Below are positions 11,464-22,988 of a stretch of DNA of 64,000 nucleotides, in pieces. Where the stretch lies: NCBI GenBank assembly GCA_022559985.1, contig JAFJTR010000008.1:558001-622000 (forward strand), written 5' to 3'. How positions within the stretch are numbered: the stretch's first letter is position 1; every line of letters begins with the position of its first letter. Both the position numbers and the translations under genes were made by a program. The notes under the pieces are model-generated. The model was not told the DNA's origin, made no database searches, and was given only the letters and a program-made list of their open reading frames with translations. Origin of the DNA: Parastagonospora avenae f. sp. tritici 18332-5 (Eukaryota; Ascomycota; Dothideomycetes; Pleosporales; Phaeosphaeriaceae).

Positions 11464-12404
11464 TTGGATTGTAAGATCCTTTGGGGTCGTTTGATTGGGG
11501 TGGGTTTTTGGTGTTTATCCTTCTCGTGCATATGGATAATGGTTGTTCTTGTACATCTTGTATTTCTATTGATTTGTGAATCTCTACGGCAGTGTCTGCA
11601 TGCTACAGGAGGAAGGTTCACTCCTTTGCTTCAAGATTCTCCTTCTATTCTTCATTCTCTCGGCCGCATCTCTCTCTTTTGCCCCATCTGATGTATCAAG
11701 CTTAAAAACCACTCCGAACGACGAAGATATCTAGTTTGCGAAGTGGGCGCCTTTTTCCTCACTCGTTCACATTCCGGGACTTGTTGGGCTCGCGCCCACC
11801 TTGTAAGACGGCGTTAAAATTGCTGCAGCAAATGTGGTGCATGCTGCGAGAATTCATGGGTCCCGTCGTCGCACCATGCATCAGGGGTAACAATTACCTG
11901 AATCTCAAATCTTTACTCTAAGCTCTACTACGTATGTAACTTACTCTGGGGATAGCCGCAACGTAAGCCGACTAGGCCCCATAGTGGCTATAGTACGGCC
12001 TATTGACTATACTGCATTAGCGAGATAGCAGCATGCAGCAATGAAAGCTGGAGCCTTGGTGTGATCATTGGACATGGCGGAATATCAGTTTTTACCAATC
12101 GTAGTACAATGGCTCACCGGTCAAGGCGTGCTTGCCCTGATTAGTAGTGGCGGAGCTGGCACCGCCTGAAATTGACGTACCACAGGACATGACCCAAACA
12201 CTGCCACGGCATCTGCTGTAAAGTAATAGGAGAGATCTCGCTTTGAGCGTTCACCCACAAAGCCACTCGTAAATCACAACATCGCGCGATGAAGGCAATG
12301 TCCACGATCATGCTTTACAAACCAGTCAGTGCTCAAATCGGCTAGTATTCATATCAGCCAGCGCTCACATCTCTCTGCCTTTAGACGATGGGCTTGCGCC
12401 TTCC
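11464..12404. other. Intergenic, no gene recognised
   Basis: About 0.9 kb, T-rich just after the preceding gene (3' UTR-like) and otherwise featureless. No frame longer than about 75 codons. Confidence 0.45.
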
Positions 12405-15064
12405 ATGGAGCGTTACATCTATCGAAGCCTGAAGCAAGGCCCTAACAATATCAGATTATTACGTCTGCTGCCAGGACTTCCCACAGATAGCGTTTGGTGC
12501 GAGATTATACACTACGCATTGGATACTGGACGGGCTTATGGGCTTTACGAAGCTCTCAGCTATGTCTGGGGAGAGTCTGTCATGCGCCAAAGCATCTTGG
12601 TAATTGATGCGCAGAGTCCGCAGATTCGTCACCTAGACATTACATCGAATCTCTACGCCGCTTTACAACAACTACGGGATCCAGACCTTCCCCGAATACT
12701 TTGGATCGACGCTGTTTGTACGTTGCGCGAATTCACAACGCGCGATGGATTATTGACTGAAACGTGCTTCTGCCTTCAGGTATCAATCAGAACGATCTCC
12801 ACGAGCGTGCATCGCAAGTCCAGATCATGTCCAGGATCTAGGCCCATGCAGCATACGTCATGGTGTGGCGACGGAGAAGAAGTAGACCATAGCTCTGATA
12901 CTTTGGATCTGATAAGTGCCGCAGCGAAGCTGTCTCCATACAGGCAAGACTGGGAGTGGTTCGATCGCATCGGGGAAAGAAAGCCTTCAGTTGAGGCTTT
13001 GCTATGTCGTCCATGGTTTGGAAGAATATGGGTAAGTAGCAACTGGTAATTATGCATGAGGTTAAACAGTGCGTGCTGACGTGATGGAAGGTGCTTCAGG
13101 AAGTTGCCGCCGCGCGAGCTGTTTCTGTCTCGTGCGGCAAGATCGTCCTCCCCGGACCAGTCTTCGTGCATGGCGTGAGATAGCTCTTCAATGCCATGAC
13201 TTTTCAGAACTCATACCGCTGGAAGCGATTGTTCTCTGTCCTGGAGCTTATGGACAAAGATGCCAAGACGACGTCATCAACCGAACTGTTCAGCATAGAT
13301 TCGTCGCATGCGATGAGAGTGTCATCGTCACCTATGATGGCGCCATTTACAGAGCTATTGGAAAGGTTCCATATGCATCATGCGACCGATCGTCGTGACA
13401 AGGTCTATGCATTGTTGGGACTGAGCAACGATGTGGATCATGACTCCACGTTGCGAGCAGACTACAGCAAATCATGGGGTGAGCTTTTGCACGATGTTGT
13501 GGCACATTTCTTGGGTACCACAGTCTCTATTACCGCTTGGGACGAGGAAGAAAAGGCAGTTGTCACTGGACTTGGATGTCCATTAGGGAGCCTGATCGTC
13601 AGACAAAATGGTGGATTAACGTTCCAATCGCTATCATTCACTGGTATTAGGTCATCTACAACACGTTGGCGCTTGAACATGCCTCTTTCAGGCTACGATG
13701 ATAATACCCAAAGTGGAGACATCATCTGCATCATGGAAGGTGCACGATAACCCAGCATAATACGAGAACACGAATATCACTTTATCCTAGTCAAGATTGC
13801 TCTCACCACGCCCCTGACGTTCACCGAAGAGAGATATGGATCGAAAGTCTCGAGTACGGCATCATACGGATGGGACGAGTTTTCGAATTTCTTTCCTAAA
13901 TTTCCCAGGGAGTTTGTTCTGATTTGGAACTGGTCAACGAGCAAATTTCACCGCAGCGAGCTTTACGAGCGTTACGCAACAATGCTAGAAGATTTGGTGG
14001 CTGCAGGCATTACGTCCTCCACAAGGGAATCACGACTCTTCAATATGGCCCGAATCCTGGATGATCTCGATGACGCGACGAGTCTGCAATTGCTGCTTCA
14101 GGTTCCTCTATCGATGGAGGTCCCTAATTGGATGAAGCAGTATTTTGACACGCTCCGCTATGTCTGTGACCATTGGGAAGAATACCGTCAAATCAAAGAG
14201 TATGTTTCCCAGTTGCGTTGGTCTCATTGGCTACTGAGCTGCCAACACACAGGAGAGCATCTGAGTGACTTCAGGAATGCGGAAGGAATTCTTGGCCTGG
14301 ACCTTTTTGATCTGCTCTCATTAGCAAAACCCAGAAGAACGATGGAGGAGAGAAGATCGATGGAAACAAAGCGACACGTTTGGCACTTCGGAGAAGAGAG
14401 CCTTTTTCCAGTACTCGACACTTTAGCTCCGAACTCCGCCCAAATTGTAGCAACAGCTGTCACGACTCAAAGCCGCACTCACACCGCTGCCTTGGTTAGA
14501 CAGCGTATTACCCGCCTGATATTCTCTAGCAAGGAAGATCAGACACTTCACCCGAAAGCGGTGTTAGATATGCTGGACAATGATCCTCGCTTATTTGAAG
14601 CGACGAAACTCTCGCTCACTATCCTGTCCGAGACCAGAGGAATGAAAGCCGAATTGATAGCGTACATACTTGATCGACGGCGGCGGGCACACAGCCCGCC
14701 AAATTGGGAACTTATCACTTTCCTACTGGAGGAGTCGTTTGCAGACACAAAATCGGTCATCAAGATATTCGAAGAAGCTTGTGTCTGGAGCATGCGAGGC
14801 GATGACGAGCATTACGAAACATGCAAGCAGTTTTTGATGCCTTCGGCAGCTGTTCTGTGCAAGTACATCACCGACACAGATCTGTGTACTGCTCTAGTAG
14901 AACAATGGGAGACGAAACCTGCAGAACCTACAGACATGCTTTCTGTTCTGGAATTTGTCTGTGGCACATACACATTGCCATTCCGGGATGTGATTGGCAA
15001 TCCAGACGGCGGTCTCGTCAAAAGTAGTGACTTGCCTCGATCAAACCCAGCCCGGGTAGATTAG
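12405..15064 (+). pseudogene. HET-domain protein, broken by stops and a frameshift
   Basis: The reading begins at the ATG at 12405 with the HET start pattern (YEALSYVWG, then LWIDAVC and, after a 62-nt intron at 12718-12779, INQNDLHERASQV). A second intron is at 13032-13090 (GTAAGT), followed by VLQEV. Lesions: TAG at 12839-12841 where the family has Tyr (IYAHA), a frameshift near 12865, TAG at 13181-13183 and TAA at 13748-13750. Beyond each lesion the frame remains clearly homologous, including DKVYALLGL and a long C-terminal helical region up to 15064. HET proteins trigger cell death upon heterokaryon incompatibility. Without these lesions the protein would be about 850 residues. The last 360 residues form an open frame from 13982 and could be misread as a separate gene. 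Confidence 0.8.
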
Positions 15065-15891
15065 GTCAAAACGTGTCTTTTGGTTGCAATACGATACATC
15101 GCACCATGGGTCCAAAGCACAATCGATCCCTCCTGTCAGTAAACAGATTCTGTAAGGCTAATATCGTTGTTATAACTTCTCTGGAGTAGCAAAGAGATAT
15201 CGAGCATCAAATCTTGCAGAATGTGAAAGATGTAGCCCGTCAGCGAAGATGTAGCAACGAAACTCTGCCACTTGAGCCTGAAATATTGGCTGTGTTGAGT
15301 TAAGACGAAGGGACCCATCGTTTCTGCTGCTGGAACTTTGTCAAATTCTACTTTCGTATGTATTAGCCTGGATATCTCTAAGGCTCTTACTATTGTTCCA
15401 CGAAGGCTGATAGTATGCTAGAATACTCCTGGTGTGTATATGAGACCCGTAAATGGAACGTGATACATTGCTGTACATCAACAAGAAGGTATAGACTATA
15501 AGCGCCACATGTACGGACTACCGTATCAGAATCAACAGTTCGATGATTGCACCTTCGCAAACTTTGATGCGTCATCTGATTGCTGCAATGTTTATCCGCT
15601 AACGTCCCTCTTCATCTGACCTCTTACTTCTAGTGAATGCTCGTGCCTCGGCGTTTGCCCGATACAGATAGGTACCTAGGTAGGATCCGTAGGGTCTTGC
15701 GTTGAAACGGCGCTGGATCGTCGCCGAGGAGGTGTGATTGAGATATGTTCAAGACATGCTGAGATGTCTAAGACATAAGGCTACATGTGAGATAACAAGC
15801 CGCAGAGGTGGAGATACATGATAATATAAATAGAAAGCGATGCGCGCGCCAGAATTAAAACCTAACAAGACTCCAGACATAAGCAGACAAC
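15065..15891. promoter_or_regulatory. Intergenic with TATA-like element before the small Cys-rich ORF
   Basis: No coding region is recognised. A TATA-like run (ataatataaataga) lies near 15821-15834, about 60 bp upstream of the ATG at 15892. The rest shows nothing. Confidence 0.4.
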
Positions 15892-16362
15892 ATGTTAGGA
15901 TATTTCAACCCCATCGACGACCAAAACAAGTGCTGATTCTGCGGACAAGACAATTTGTCATCGAACATGACCTGCGAATGTGAAGCAGAATTGACACCGA
16001 CGAGTGATGGTAACGTCAAAATATCCTATACTATCTATACATTCGGCTGCAACTCTGATGGTTTTCCTTCCAGCAAGAGGCTCCATGAAAGCTTGCTCGA
16101 CAAAGTTGCTGGAATACTTGATGCTACAACCAACATGCGAATTGCAATCCGCGTTGGAAGCGATGCTCATTTCGCCATTTACATCAGGGACTTGAGTGGC
16201 GGAATACGCTCCTGTGAACAATCAGCAATGCATGCGGTACGACCGATTACTGATATAGCACAATTCCTGCAGATTGGCCATCAAATATTAAATTCGCACA
16301 CCAATACAACAGCCGGTAATGTATTTCTCAACTACATATCAATTCGCGCTAACCCTACTTAG
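15892..16362 (+). pseudogene. Small Cys-rich hypothetical with an internal TGA
   Basis: An ATG at 15892, placed correctly behind a TATA-like element, opens a frame that reaches TGA at codon 15 (15934-15936) in the context NKC-stop-FCGQ and then stays open to 16362. Cys residues flank the stop (C-x-F-C, then TCEC), suggesting a small zinc-knuckle-like N-terminus. TGA is one G-to-A change from Trp TGG, which would be natural between the two Cys. The remaining 140 residues match no family I know. Alternatively translation starts at the ATG at 15967 and the protein is a 131-residue unknown. No intron fits. Function unknown. Confidence 0.35.
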
Positions 16363-17675
16363 GCTCCAAGTTTTGGCTCTTTCCAGCATATTCCACCCTC
16401 TTTTCTGACCGGAATTGGGGACGTCCATACCGGTTGAGATCATTGTAATCGACAAAATGTCTCTCCTCGGAATCAATGAGCTTCTTCCGAAGTACGCCGC
16501 CATAGGGTTGGCATTTGCAGAACACCGGACGCTGCCAGTAATGTGTGTTGCCTGTGTGACGCACCGGAGAGTGCCGCCAGACGTCCATGACCGGACTCAC
16601 TTGATCATAGATTGAATCGTTGTCTATGCCGAGTTCTTTCCACACGAACTTGAACAATTCGAATGCGTTGGGACTCGCGGCACGACGATACGACATGTGT
16701 GTTTCAACCCACCATGGATAGTATCCACCGAATTCCCAGTCGATAATGGCCATAATTTTGCCGTCATGAACAAGGATGTTGTTCAAATTAAGATCACCGT
16801 GGGTCAGGACATACGGTGCTCCATCTGGGAAATTTTGCTATAATCAAGTCAGGGTCTTGTTTCGACTTCCGTTCAGATTTGTAGAACACACCTTCAGCTC
16901 CTGTAGCTTAGCTTCAATAACAGTCTCATCGCCCGTCTCAAACTTGCGTGATATGCCTTCTCGAAGCTCCTCGTCAATGTTGTTGAACCATTCATCTGTT
17001 GTCTTTCCGATATCCCCGCACATTTTCCTTGATTCGCAGTGCCCGATGACATTATCAAAAATGGGGCTTCCGTCGACCCGCTGCGGGAACTCTGCAGTGA
17101 ACTGGCGCAATTTTCGAAGCGCGGCGACTATCTGTTGGGCATAGCTCCTCTTTTCTTTACGTGAGAGTGTCCGCCATACGCTCTCTAGTCGAACTCCCCT
17201 GGCTCGAGACATGACCACGAAGTTAAATCCACCGTCTTCGTCCTTGAATTCAACCATCTTATTCACAAGTGGTATATGTTTTAAACCTTGTTTCTGGAGG
17301 AATTCGTGCGTCATGTAGTCGTTTCGACACTCCGCGCCGGGGCGATCCCAGACTATCCAGTCGTTTCCCATGCTCCACATACCCCTGTTACCGCGTGCAG
17401 CTTCGATATGAAGTCGCGATAGGTACGAACTGCACATTTCATTGTTGACAGTCCAACCACATGACCGGCACAGTGTCTTTTCTTCTCTGCGCCCTGTGTG
17501 TCGGTGTACGAAGTCAGTGCGTGACTCGCATGCAGTTCATACACATAGATAACGTACAGGTTGTACTTAGACCTCCAAGTTTTTCCCTCTCTTCATCAGA
17601 TAATACCGAATCAACCGGCTTGTACAACATATCTGGAATAAGGCTTTCGGGGAAGAAGTCTAGTTGATAAGCCAT
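16355..17675 (-). CDS. Aminoglycoside phosphotransferase-fold kinase-like protein
   Basis: Three exons, 17675-17558, 17493-16892 and 16837-16355 (introns of 64 and 54 nt), giving 400 residues in continuous phase. The APH/choline-kinase fold is clear: catalytic loop THGDLNLNNIL with its Asp and Asn just after exon 3 begins, and the metal-binding IDWEFGGYYP motif 17 residues later. Upstream, FNFVVMSRARGVRLESVWRTL is the typical hinge and helix before it. Such fungal APH proteins are numerous and mostly uncharacterised; they phosphorylate small molecules or have lost activity. Here all catalytic residues are present. An exon-2 segment with two Cys (CRSCGW) precedes the fold. The 3' end overlaps the end of the small plus-strand ORF by a few bases (convergent). 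No defects seen, in contrast with the broken genes on both sides. Confidence 0.82.
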
Positions 17676-18512
17676 TTTGAAGTGCTGTTAAGATATTCAA
17701 CAAAAAGATCATCTTGCTGCATGAATTCATAACCGAATGATTGCAACCCGGACGTATTACTTTTGCACCTAGATATGATTGAACTGTGTGTAGAAAACAC
17801 CGTTCTGATCTACGATGGGGTGCACGCAGACCTTTATATGTATGGCTTTGTATAGAATATACTCTTCCCGGTTTTGCGCCTTTGATCTACCCACCTCGAA
17901 GAACAAAGATACAGTGTACCCAACTAGATCGAATCCGACCATCCAGGCACGTACGTTCTACCCGCTCGCCTGCTTCCTTTGTACAGTCCACGAAATATCG
18001 CCGTACATGGATGAATAAAGAAGTACAGCATGGCCAAGGTAAGGGAGACAGAAGCATGCGCGCCAGGTGCTGCACCCATCAGTCAGCGCTGCCTGGAATT
18101 CATTCAGTCATTTAATCAGCAGCTTGCGTACGTTCACTTTCCAGATGTCATGCCCAATTCGATTTTGGAGATCGTCGATTAATGGTATCCTATCGTTCTT
18201 CGACTATCAAAGTTTCTCTTTTTTTCTCTCTCTTGGAATCCACTGACGATTGCGTTATATCGATGCGTTTGCCCCGTCCCTTTCTTTTGGTCTAGCTCTT
18301 TCTATGGCATCCGCTCCTGCGCAGCTTCCGCTTGTGAGCCGCTCGTAGAACGAGTATGCCTTCCGCCTGCCTGATCTACGCTGTTCTATTGGACTAGATC
18401 CTATTCTACGGGGTACCAAGCTCTGCCGCAAGCCTTTTGGGTCGCACTTTTTCCAATTACCATACACCGCGATCCGTCTACTGAATCTCGCCCACTAAGA
18501 GTCAATAGCAAA
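17676..18512. other. Intergenic, no gene recognised
   Basis: Divergent gap of about 0.8 kb between the APH gene and the broken 18.5-kb gene. Contains a pyrimidine-rich stretch (tttctctttttttctctctctt) near 18211-18233 and short frames without features. Confidence 0.4.
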
Positions 18513-19624
18513 ATGGACCACGACGACGACCTCATCATCCCGCCTATGAGCGCCCCGTTACGCGCACTCCTGCTGAGGCGCTGCGACTCCATGCTAGCAT
18601 GCTCGTCGTTCACTCGTTTGTGAGCAACAAGATCCGCAGCATCATCTTGGAGAAGGACAGGCCCTCACTTCGCGACATCTACCTCAATAGCGCCCATGCC
18701 TTGTGTGCGTCCAGCTAGCTCGACTTCGAAGTCCTCTACAAGCGCTGGAACGACATTGCGCGTGCCTGCTTTAAGGTGCACCCGGATCTCGACTTCGAGC
18801 TGAACTGCCTGATCTTCTATTACGGCCTTGATCAACAACACTCCTTCTTCAAGGGCCTCAAGCAAACTCACATCAACATCGTCCTCGCCATATTCACCTG
18901 GGCCTCTCGGCTAGCTATTAGTGCGACGTAACCTCAAGACGAGTTCTGGTACCTGTACGCTCAGGCATGGATGGAATCGATTTGCCCGAGTGCCGCAATT
19001 GATTTCACTTCACGTGCCAAATTCCTCGAAGCTTGGCGCAAGTCTCCATATGACCTGGTGTGGTTTGTCAGCCGCTATGCGGTCGAGGTCAGCAGCTTCT
19101 TCGGCAAGCTGAGCGCAGGAAAGGCCCCGACCGAAGGCGATCCACTAGATTTCCTTCAAAAGTGCAAGGATGGCGAGGTTTCAGAGGACGATTTCCAACG
19201 CGTTGGAGCTGCGTTGGCTGTACATTACATCATTGCTACGGAGAAGGATGCCAAAATGAAGGCAGCTCGTGAAAAGGAGAGGGCTGAGCAAGAAGAGGCT
19301 CGCGAAGAGTGGCAGTCTCTGAACCGGCTTGATATCAGTGAAGAACAGCGAGCTGCAGATGATGTCACTTGCGGCGATGAAGACGGAATGGATGTGGATA
19401 AGGAGATGGCTTATTTCTTCCAGGGAGTCGACCTGACCCGCGTCGATTGGGATGCCGAGTACATCCAAGCATTCCTCAACATCGACACATCGTTGGATCT
19501 CGTGAGCAAGCGTCCTGAGTCTGGTCAGAAGTATTGGATCGACGTTAGTCAAGGCCTCAGTTTCTTTATCACCAAGAAAGACACGCTGGCGGATGTCCTA
19601 GCAAAGATTTTGTGCATCAACTAA
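18513..19624 (+). pseudogene. Unrecognised protein gene, broken by a frameshift and two stops
   Basis: One frame is consistently protein-like from about 18540 to 19624, but it is closed by TAG at 18716-18718 and TAA at 18929-18931, both in frame with the long downstream part (217 codons from 18971). The only good ATG upstream (18513, after a TATA-poor leader) is in another frame and joins if one base is missing near 18543. The protein is helical and charged, with a coiled Lys/Glu stretch (about 19240-19310), an acidic DGMDVDKEM segment, and hydrophobic C-terminal sequence. I recognise no family. Both stops are one C-to-T change from Gln codons. The C-terminal 217 residues might be expressed alone, but this looks like a decayed gene. 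Confidence 0.5.
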
Positions 19625-19886
19625 TTGCATATCCTGGCTCGCCTCGCATGTCTCATAAAGCAGGACTATTTCTTGTTAGGTAGTTGCATTGCGACTCGAA
19701 AGGCCATAGACCTAATAAAAGTGTTACAAAACGCATCTGAGCCCCTACAAGTAAGGCTATTAATTGACGTCAAGTTGAATGCAAAGAAGTTGAATTAGAG
19801 CATGGGAAGGAATGTTAACCCAATTGTATTAATACAACGACTACCCTTCCACAACAACCATCCCTTTCCCTCAGTTCAGCGCTCAT

Positions 19887-21899
19887 CTACACAGGGATCA
19901 TGAAAAGGCCCAGCGGCGGCGAGGTCATCTGGAAGAAATCCATAGCCAAGCCTCCTGTTGAATCAATCTGATACGCTACCCTTTGTCCACCTTCGCAAGG
20001 CATGCTACTGACGGCGTACTGGTTGTCTGGCTGGATTGACGGCACTGTACCAACTGGTGTGGACTCACCGACACTATTGGCATTTATATCCAGCGACGCG
20101 ACCCTACTGCTGAGGCGAGACACAAGGATGCCGCCAGGCGACCGAATTTTGGCTGGAGAGAATTCGCCGAAAGGTGCTGCGGGCGGCATGAAGAAGACCA
20201 TATTGCAAACCCTGCCTTGAAACTCAGGACGAACGTCGTAGACAAATACCGTGGAGACGGTAGGTGATAGCAGCACAGTGTAACCATTGCCTACGACTTT
20301 CGACGGGTCGGCCTTGTCAATCGGGACGATCAGATGTGGTGCTTCGAAAGGACCGCGAAGACCGGTCGGGACGCTGGTTGGTGTTGGGAGATCAATCAGA
20401 CGAATACTCGACGATGTCGGTATTGAGGTGGGCATGCTCGGCGAAGGTGGAAATTTGCTGATCACAGGAACGGACACTGTTGTGGGTTGGGATATCGTGG
20501 ACGTCCCGCTTAGACGCGCTATTACACGTTAGTATATAGAGTCATGACCGAAATAGTCCACCATCTCCCTCACTCGAAACCACTCCTGTACTAGTCGATA
20601 GCTTGGTACTGCTACTGCTGCTAGAAGCTGTTGAAGACGACAACCGCGAAGACGATGACTTTGCATGACCATTAGTCCGTGCAATCCAACCTGCAGGGTT
20701 CACAACCCAGGCTGGCGTATGTACGGGCGAATGGGTGAGATTCACGCAAGGGCAATCGCAACGGCAATGGGTTGCAGGCAGAATGTATTGAAGCAAAGAC
20801 CAGGCGATGGAGAGGTTGTACAGAGAGATCAAAAGGAGTGGCGACAAAACGGAAGAGAGGATGAAAGGAAATAGGTGGCTTACAGGCTTCGAGCCTGCTG
20901 GGCATGACAGGTCGAACAGGGGGCTAACAGCCATAAGATCACCAGCAGGCTTGATACCAAAACTTGGGTTCGGGTTTCCATATTGGACGTCCTGGAGGGT
21001 GAAGTAGTAGAGATTTACGTTGTCCTTTATGAGCTGGCAAGTCACATCCTCCCAGTAAATACGAGCATTGGCCGCACTCGGAACAGCCTGGTTAAGAGTT
21101 TTGCCGCTAACGGGCCATCCAGTCTCGGTGATCCAGACAGGCTTGCCTTGAGCAGCATTCACAGTCTGGTGGTAGGCATCGAAGAAGAGCTGGCTGCCGC
21201 TGCCGACGTTGTTGTTCATGGTGGACTGGAAGTAAGGGTACGCGTCCATTCCAATGAAGTCGAGGGACGAGATGAAGTCCTTGTTGGTAGCATTGACATA
21301 CACTGTCCAAGTATCGACGTGTCCAACAGGCTTGCCCTGGAGCGGGGTGCCACGGATGGCGTTGCGAAGCTGCTGGACGTATTTGATCAGCTCCTGCGGC
21401 TGAGCGCCAGGATCCGACTTGTTCTCGATTCCTGTGGGTGTGATGCGATACAGGTCCTCACTTCCGACCGATATGCCCTCGACGAGGTCACTGAATGAAG
21501 TGCCATACTTCGCGATGGCGGCTTTCAGAGCAGCGATCTCGTTGTCGAAGCTGGCTTGCCCGGCAGAAGCCCACAATCCAAGTAGCAGAGTGGTCTTGGT
21601 GTTGATGGCAGCCTGGATGGCATCAATGGGTGTATTTGTCGTTCCATGCTGTACCATTGTATAGAGACGCGCTGAAGTCCATCCGTTGGTGCCGGGTAGG
21701 CTCTTCGCGGCGTTGAATTCGTACTCGAAGTCGACTAGAGTTTTCGCCCGGCCATCATTAAAGTTTGCACTTCGAGACGTCAGTAACCGACTCTGAAGCT
21801 GCATTGAGCTCCAGCTTACCCATAGTTGAAGCCTTTGATCGCCGCATTTGCGGTCGAAAGAAGTCCAGCCGCAGCGAACAAAGTAGTTGAGAAGCGCAT
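19887..21899 (-). CDS. Secreted GH17 beta-1,3-glucanase fused to a But2-like C-terminal domain
   Basis: Four exons, 21899-21820, 21769-20884, 20658-20574 and 20518-19887; all junctions keep phase, giving 560 residues. A signal peptide (about residues 1-20, ending ANA) precedes a GH17 fold: acid/base Glu in the GISVGSED segment and the nucleophile Glu in WITETGWP are present, as in EglC-type glucan endo-1,3-beta-glucosidases that act on wall beta-1,3-glucan. After SCPAGSKP comes a Ser-rich linker (exon 3), then a beta-rich C-terminal domain of about 170 residues resembling fungal But2/ubiquitin-3-binding-protein C-terminal domains (starts PHLIVPIDKADPSK, ends in a hydrophobic tail). Intron 2 is long (225 nt), and the intron 3 donor (GTGAGG) is less usual. 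Its branch TACTAAC and acceptor TAG are good. If intron 3 is not spliced, the glucanase ends at a stop near 20542 and exon 4 would be separate. Confidence 0.65.
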
Positions 21900-22988
21900 C
21901 TTGTAGACGTGGAGGATGAGGAGGAAGGAAACGTAGGTGAAGGAGAAGAACTAAAAGGCGATAAGCTGCGAAGGATCAAGGGTGACAGCCGAAGAGGTGA
22001 GAGAGGAATGAGGTTATTATGAAGAAATGTTCGCCTACATGACGTCTGTCAGCTGAACGATAAACAAGTGCGTGCATTAGCTGCAAGAGAAGCAGCGAAT
22101 TGATCGAATGTTGGAAGGCACATTCTGCAGGGATCACGTAGAAAGGGGAACCCGTCCTCATCCGCTGTTTGCTGACATGGCGACCGCCGCTCGGACAGTT
22201 GTGCAAAGCCTCGTCACGCCTATCACTACTCGCAAATTCTATACACACAACATCATTTCCAGTCGCTCTGATATATGTCCAAAAGTGATGCAGTGGGATA
22301 GGCTGGGGATCTGTGCAAACAAGAAACGTCAAGCTTCGCAAGCGGGCCAACCCCGGCTTGGCCCCATGTGGGGAAGCCAATATCCAACGGCAACGGAAGC
22401 AACGTCACTGCGTATCCATTTATAGACTCTCACTAGTCTGTCGTGTTCGTGAATTCGACTGTTGTCGTATGAGCGTCAAGGTATTTCTCACAATATTCCC
22501 AATGTGACACCTACCACGTTCGCACACGCATGGCTGACTTTCATTTTCGTTAGTCGTGTGGATTGCGAACAAAGCGAGTCAACCTCAACACATGCAGAGT
22601 CTAGATGTGGATCGAATAAGTACAGCCTAGTTGACACATCATGCAAGATCCCGATTTGTCCGGTCACGAAGAATGTCGCGCTGCAAGGCCTAGCTGATGG
22701 AGATGACGCGTAGCTGTGACGGTCTGAACTCATCACGAACGGTGCATGCGCCGGTGCAATTCAGTGTGGCAATGACGCAGCTGAAGTGCCGGAGGACGCG
22801 AAAAGGAACCGCCGCGTTTGTCTGGATTCAAATTTCGCGAACGCATGTAAGAGCAGTTGCACGCTGTGCGTTCGAAAGACGTGGAAAGCTGCGTGTGGTC
22901 TGATTGGTGCCATCGCAAATGTTACTATTTCTCCAGACCGAGTATTTACATAGACTCGACATATCGCAGAACTCTAGGATCAACATCA
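21900..22988. other. Intergenic, no gene recognised
   Basis: About 1.1 kb between the start of the GH17 gene and the end of the HET gene (both minus strand). It should hold the GH17 promoter. Short frames only. Confidence 0.4.

Noticed and set aside
13982..15064. A separate 360-codon gene
   Set aside because: It is the in-frame C-terminal continuation of the broken HET gene; the ATG is internal.
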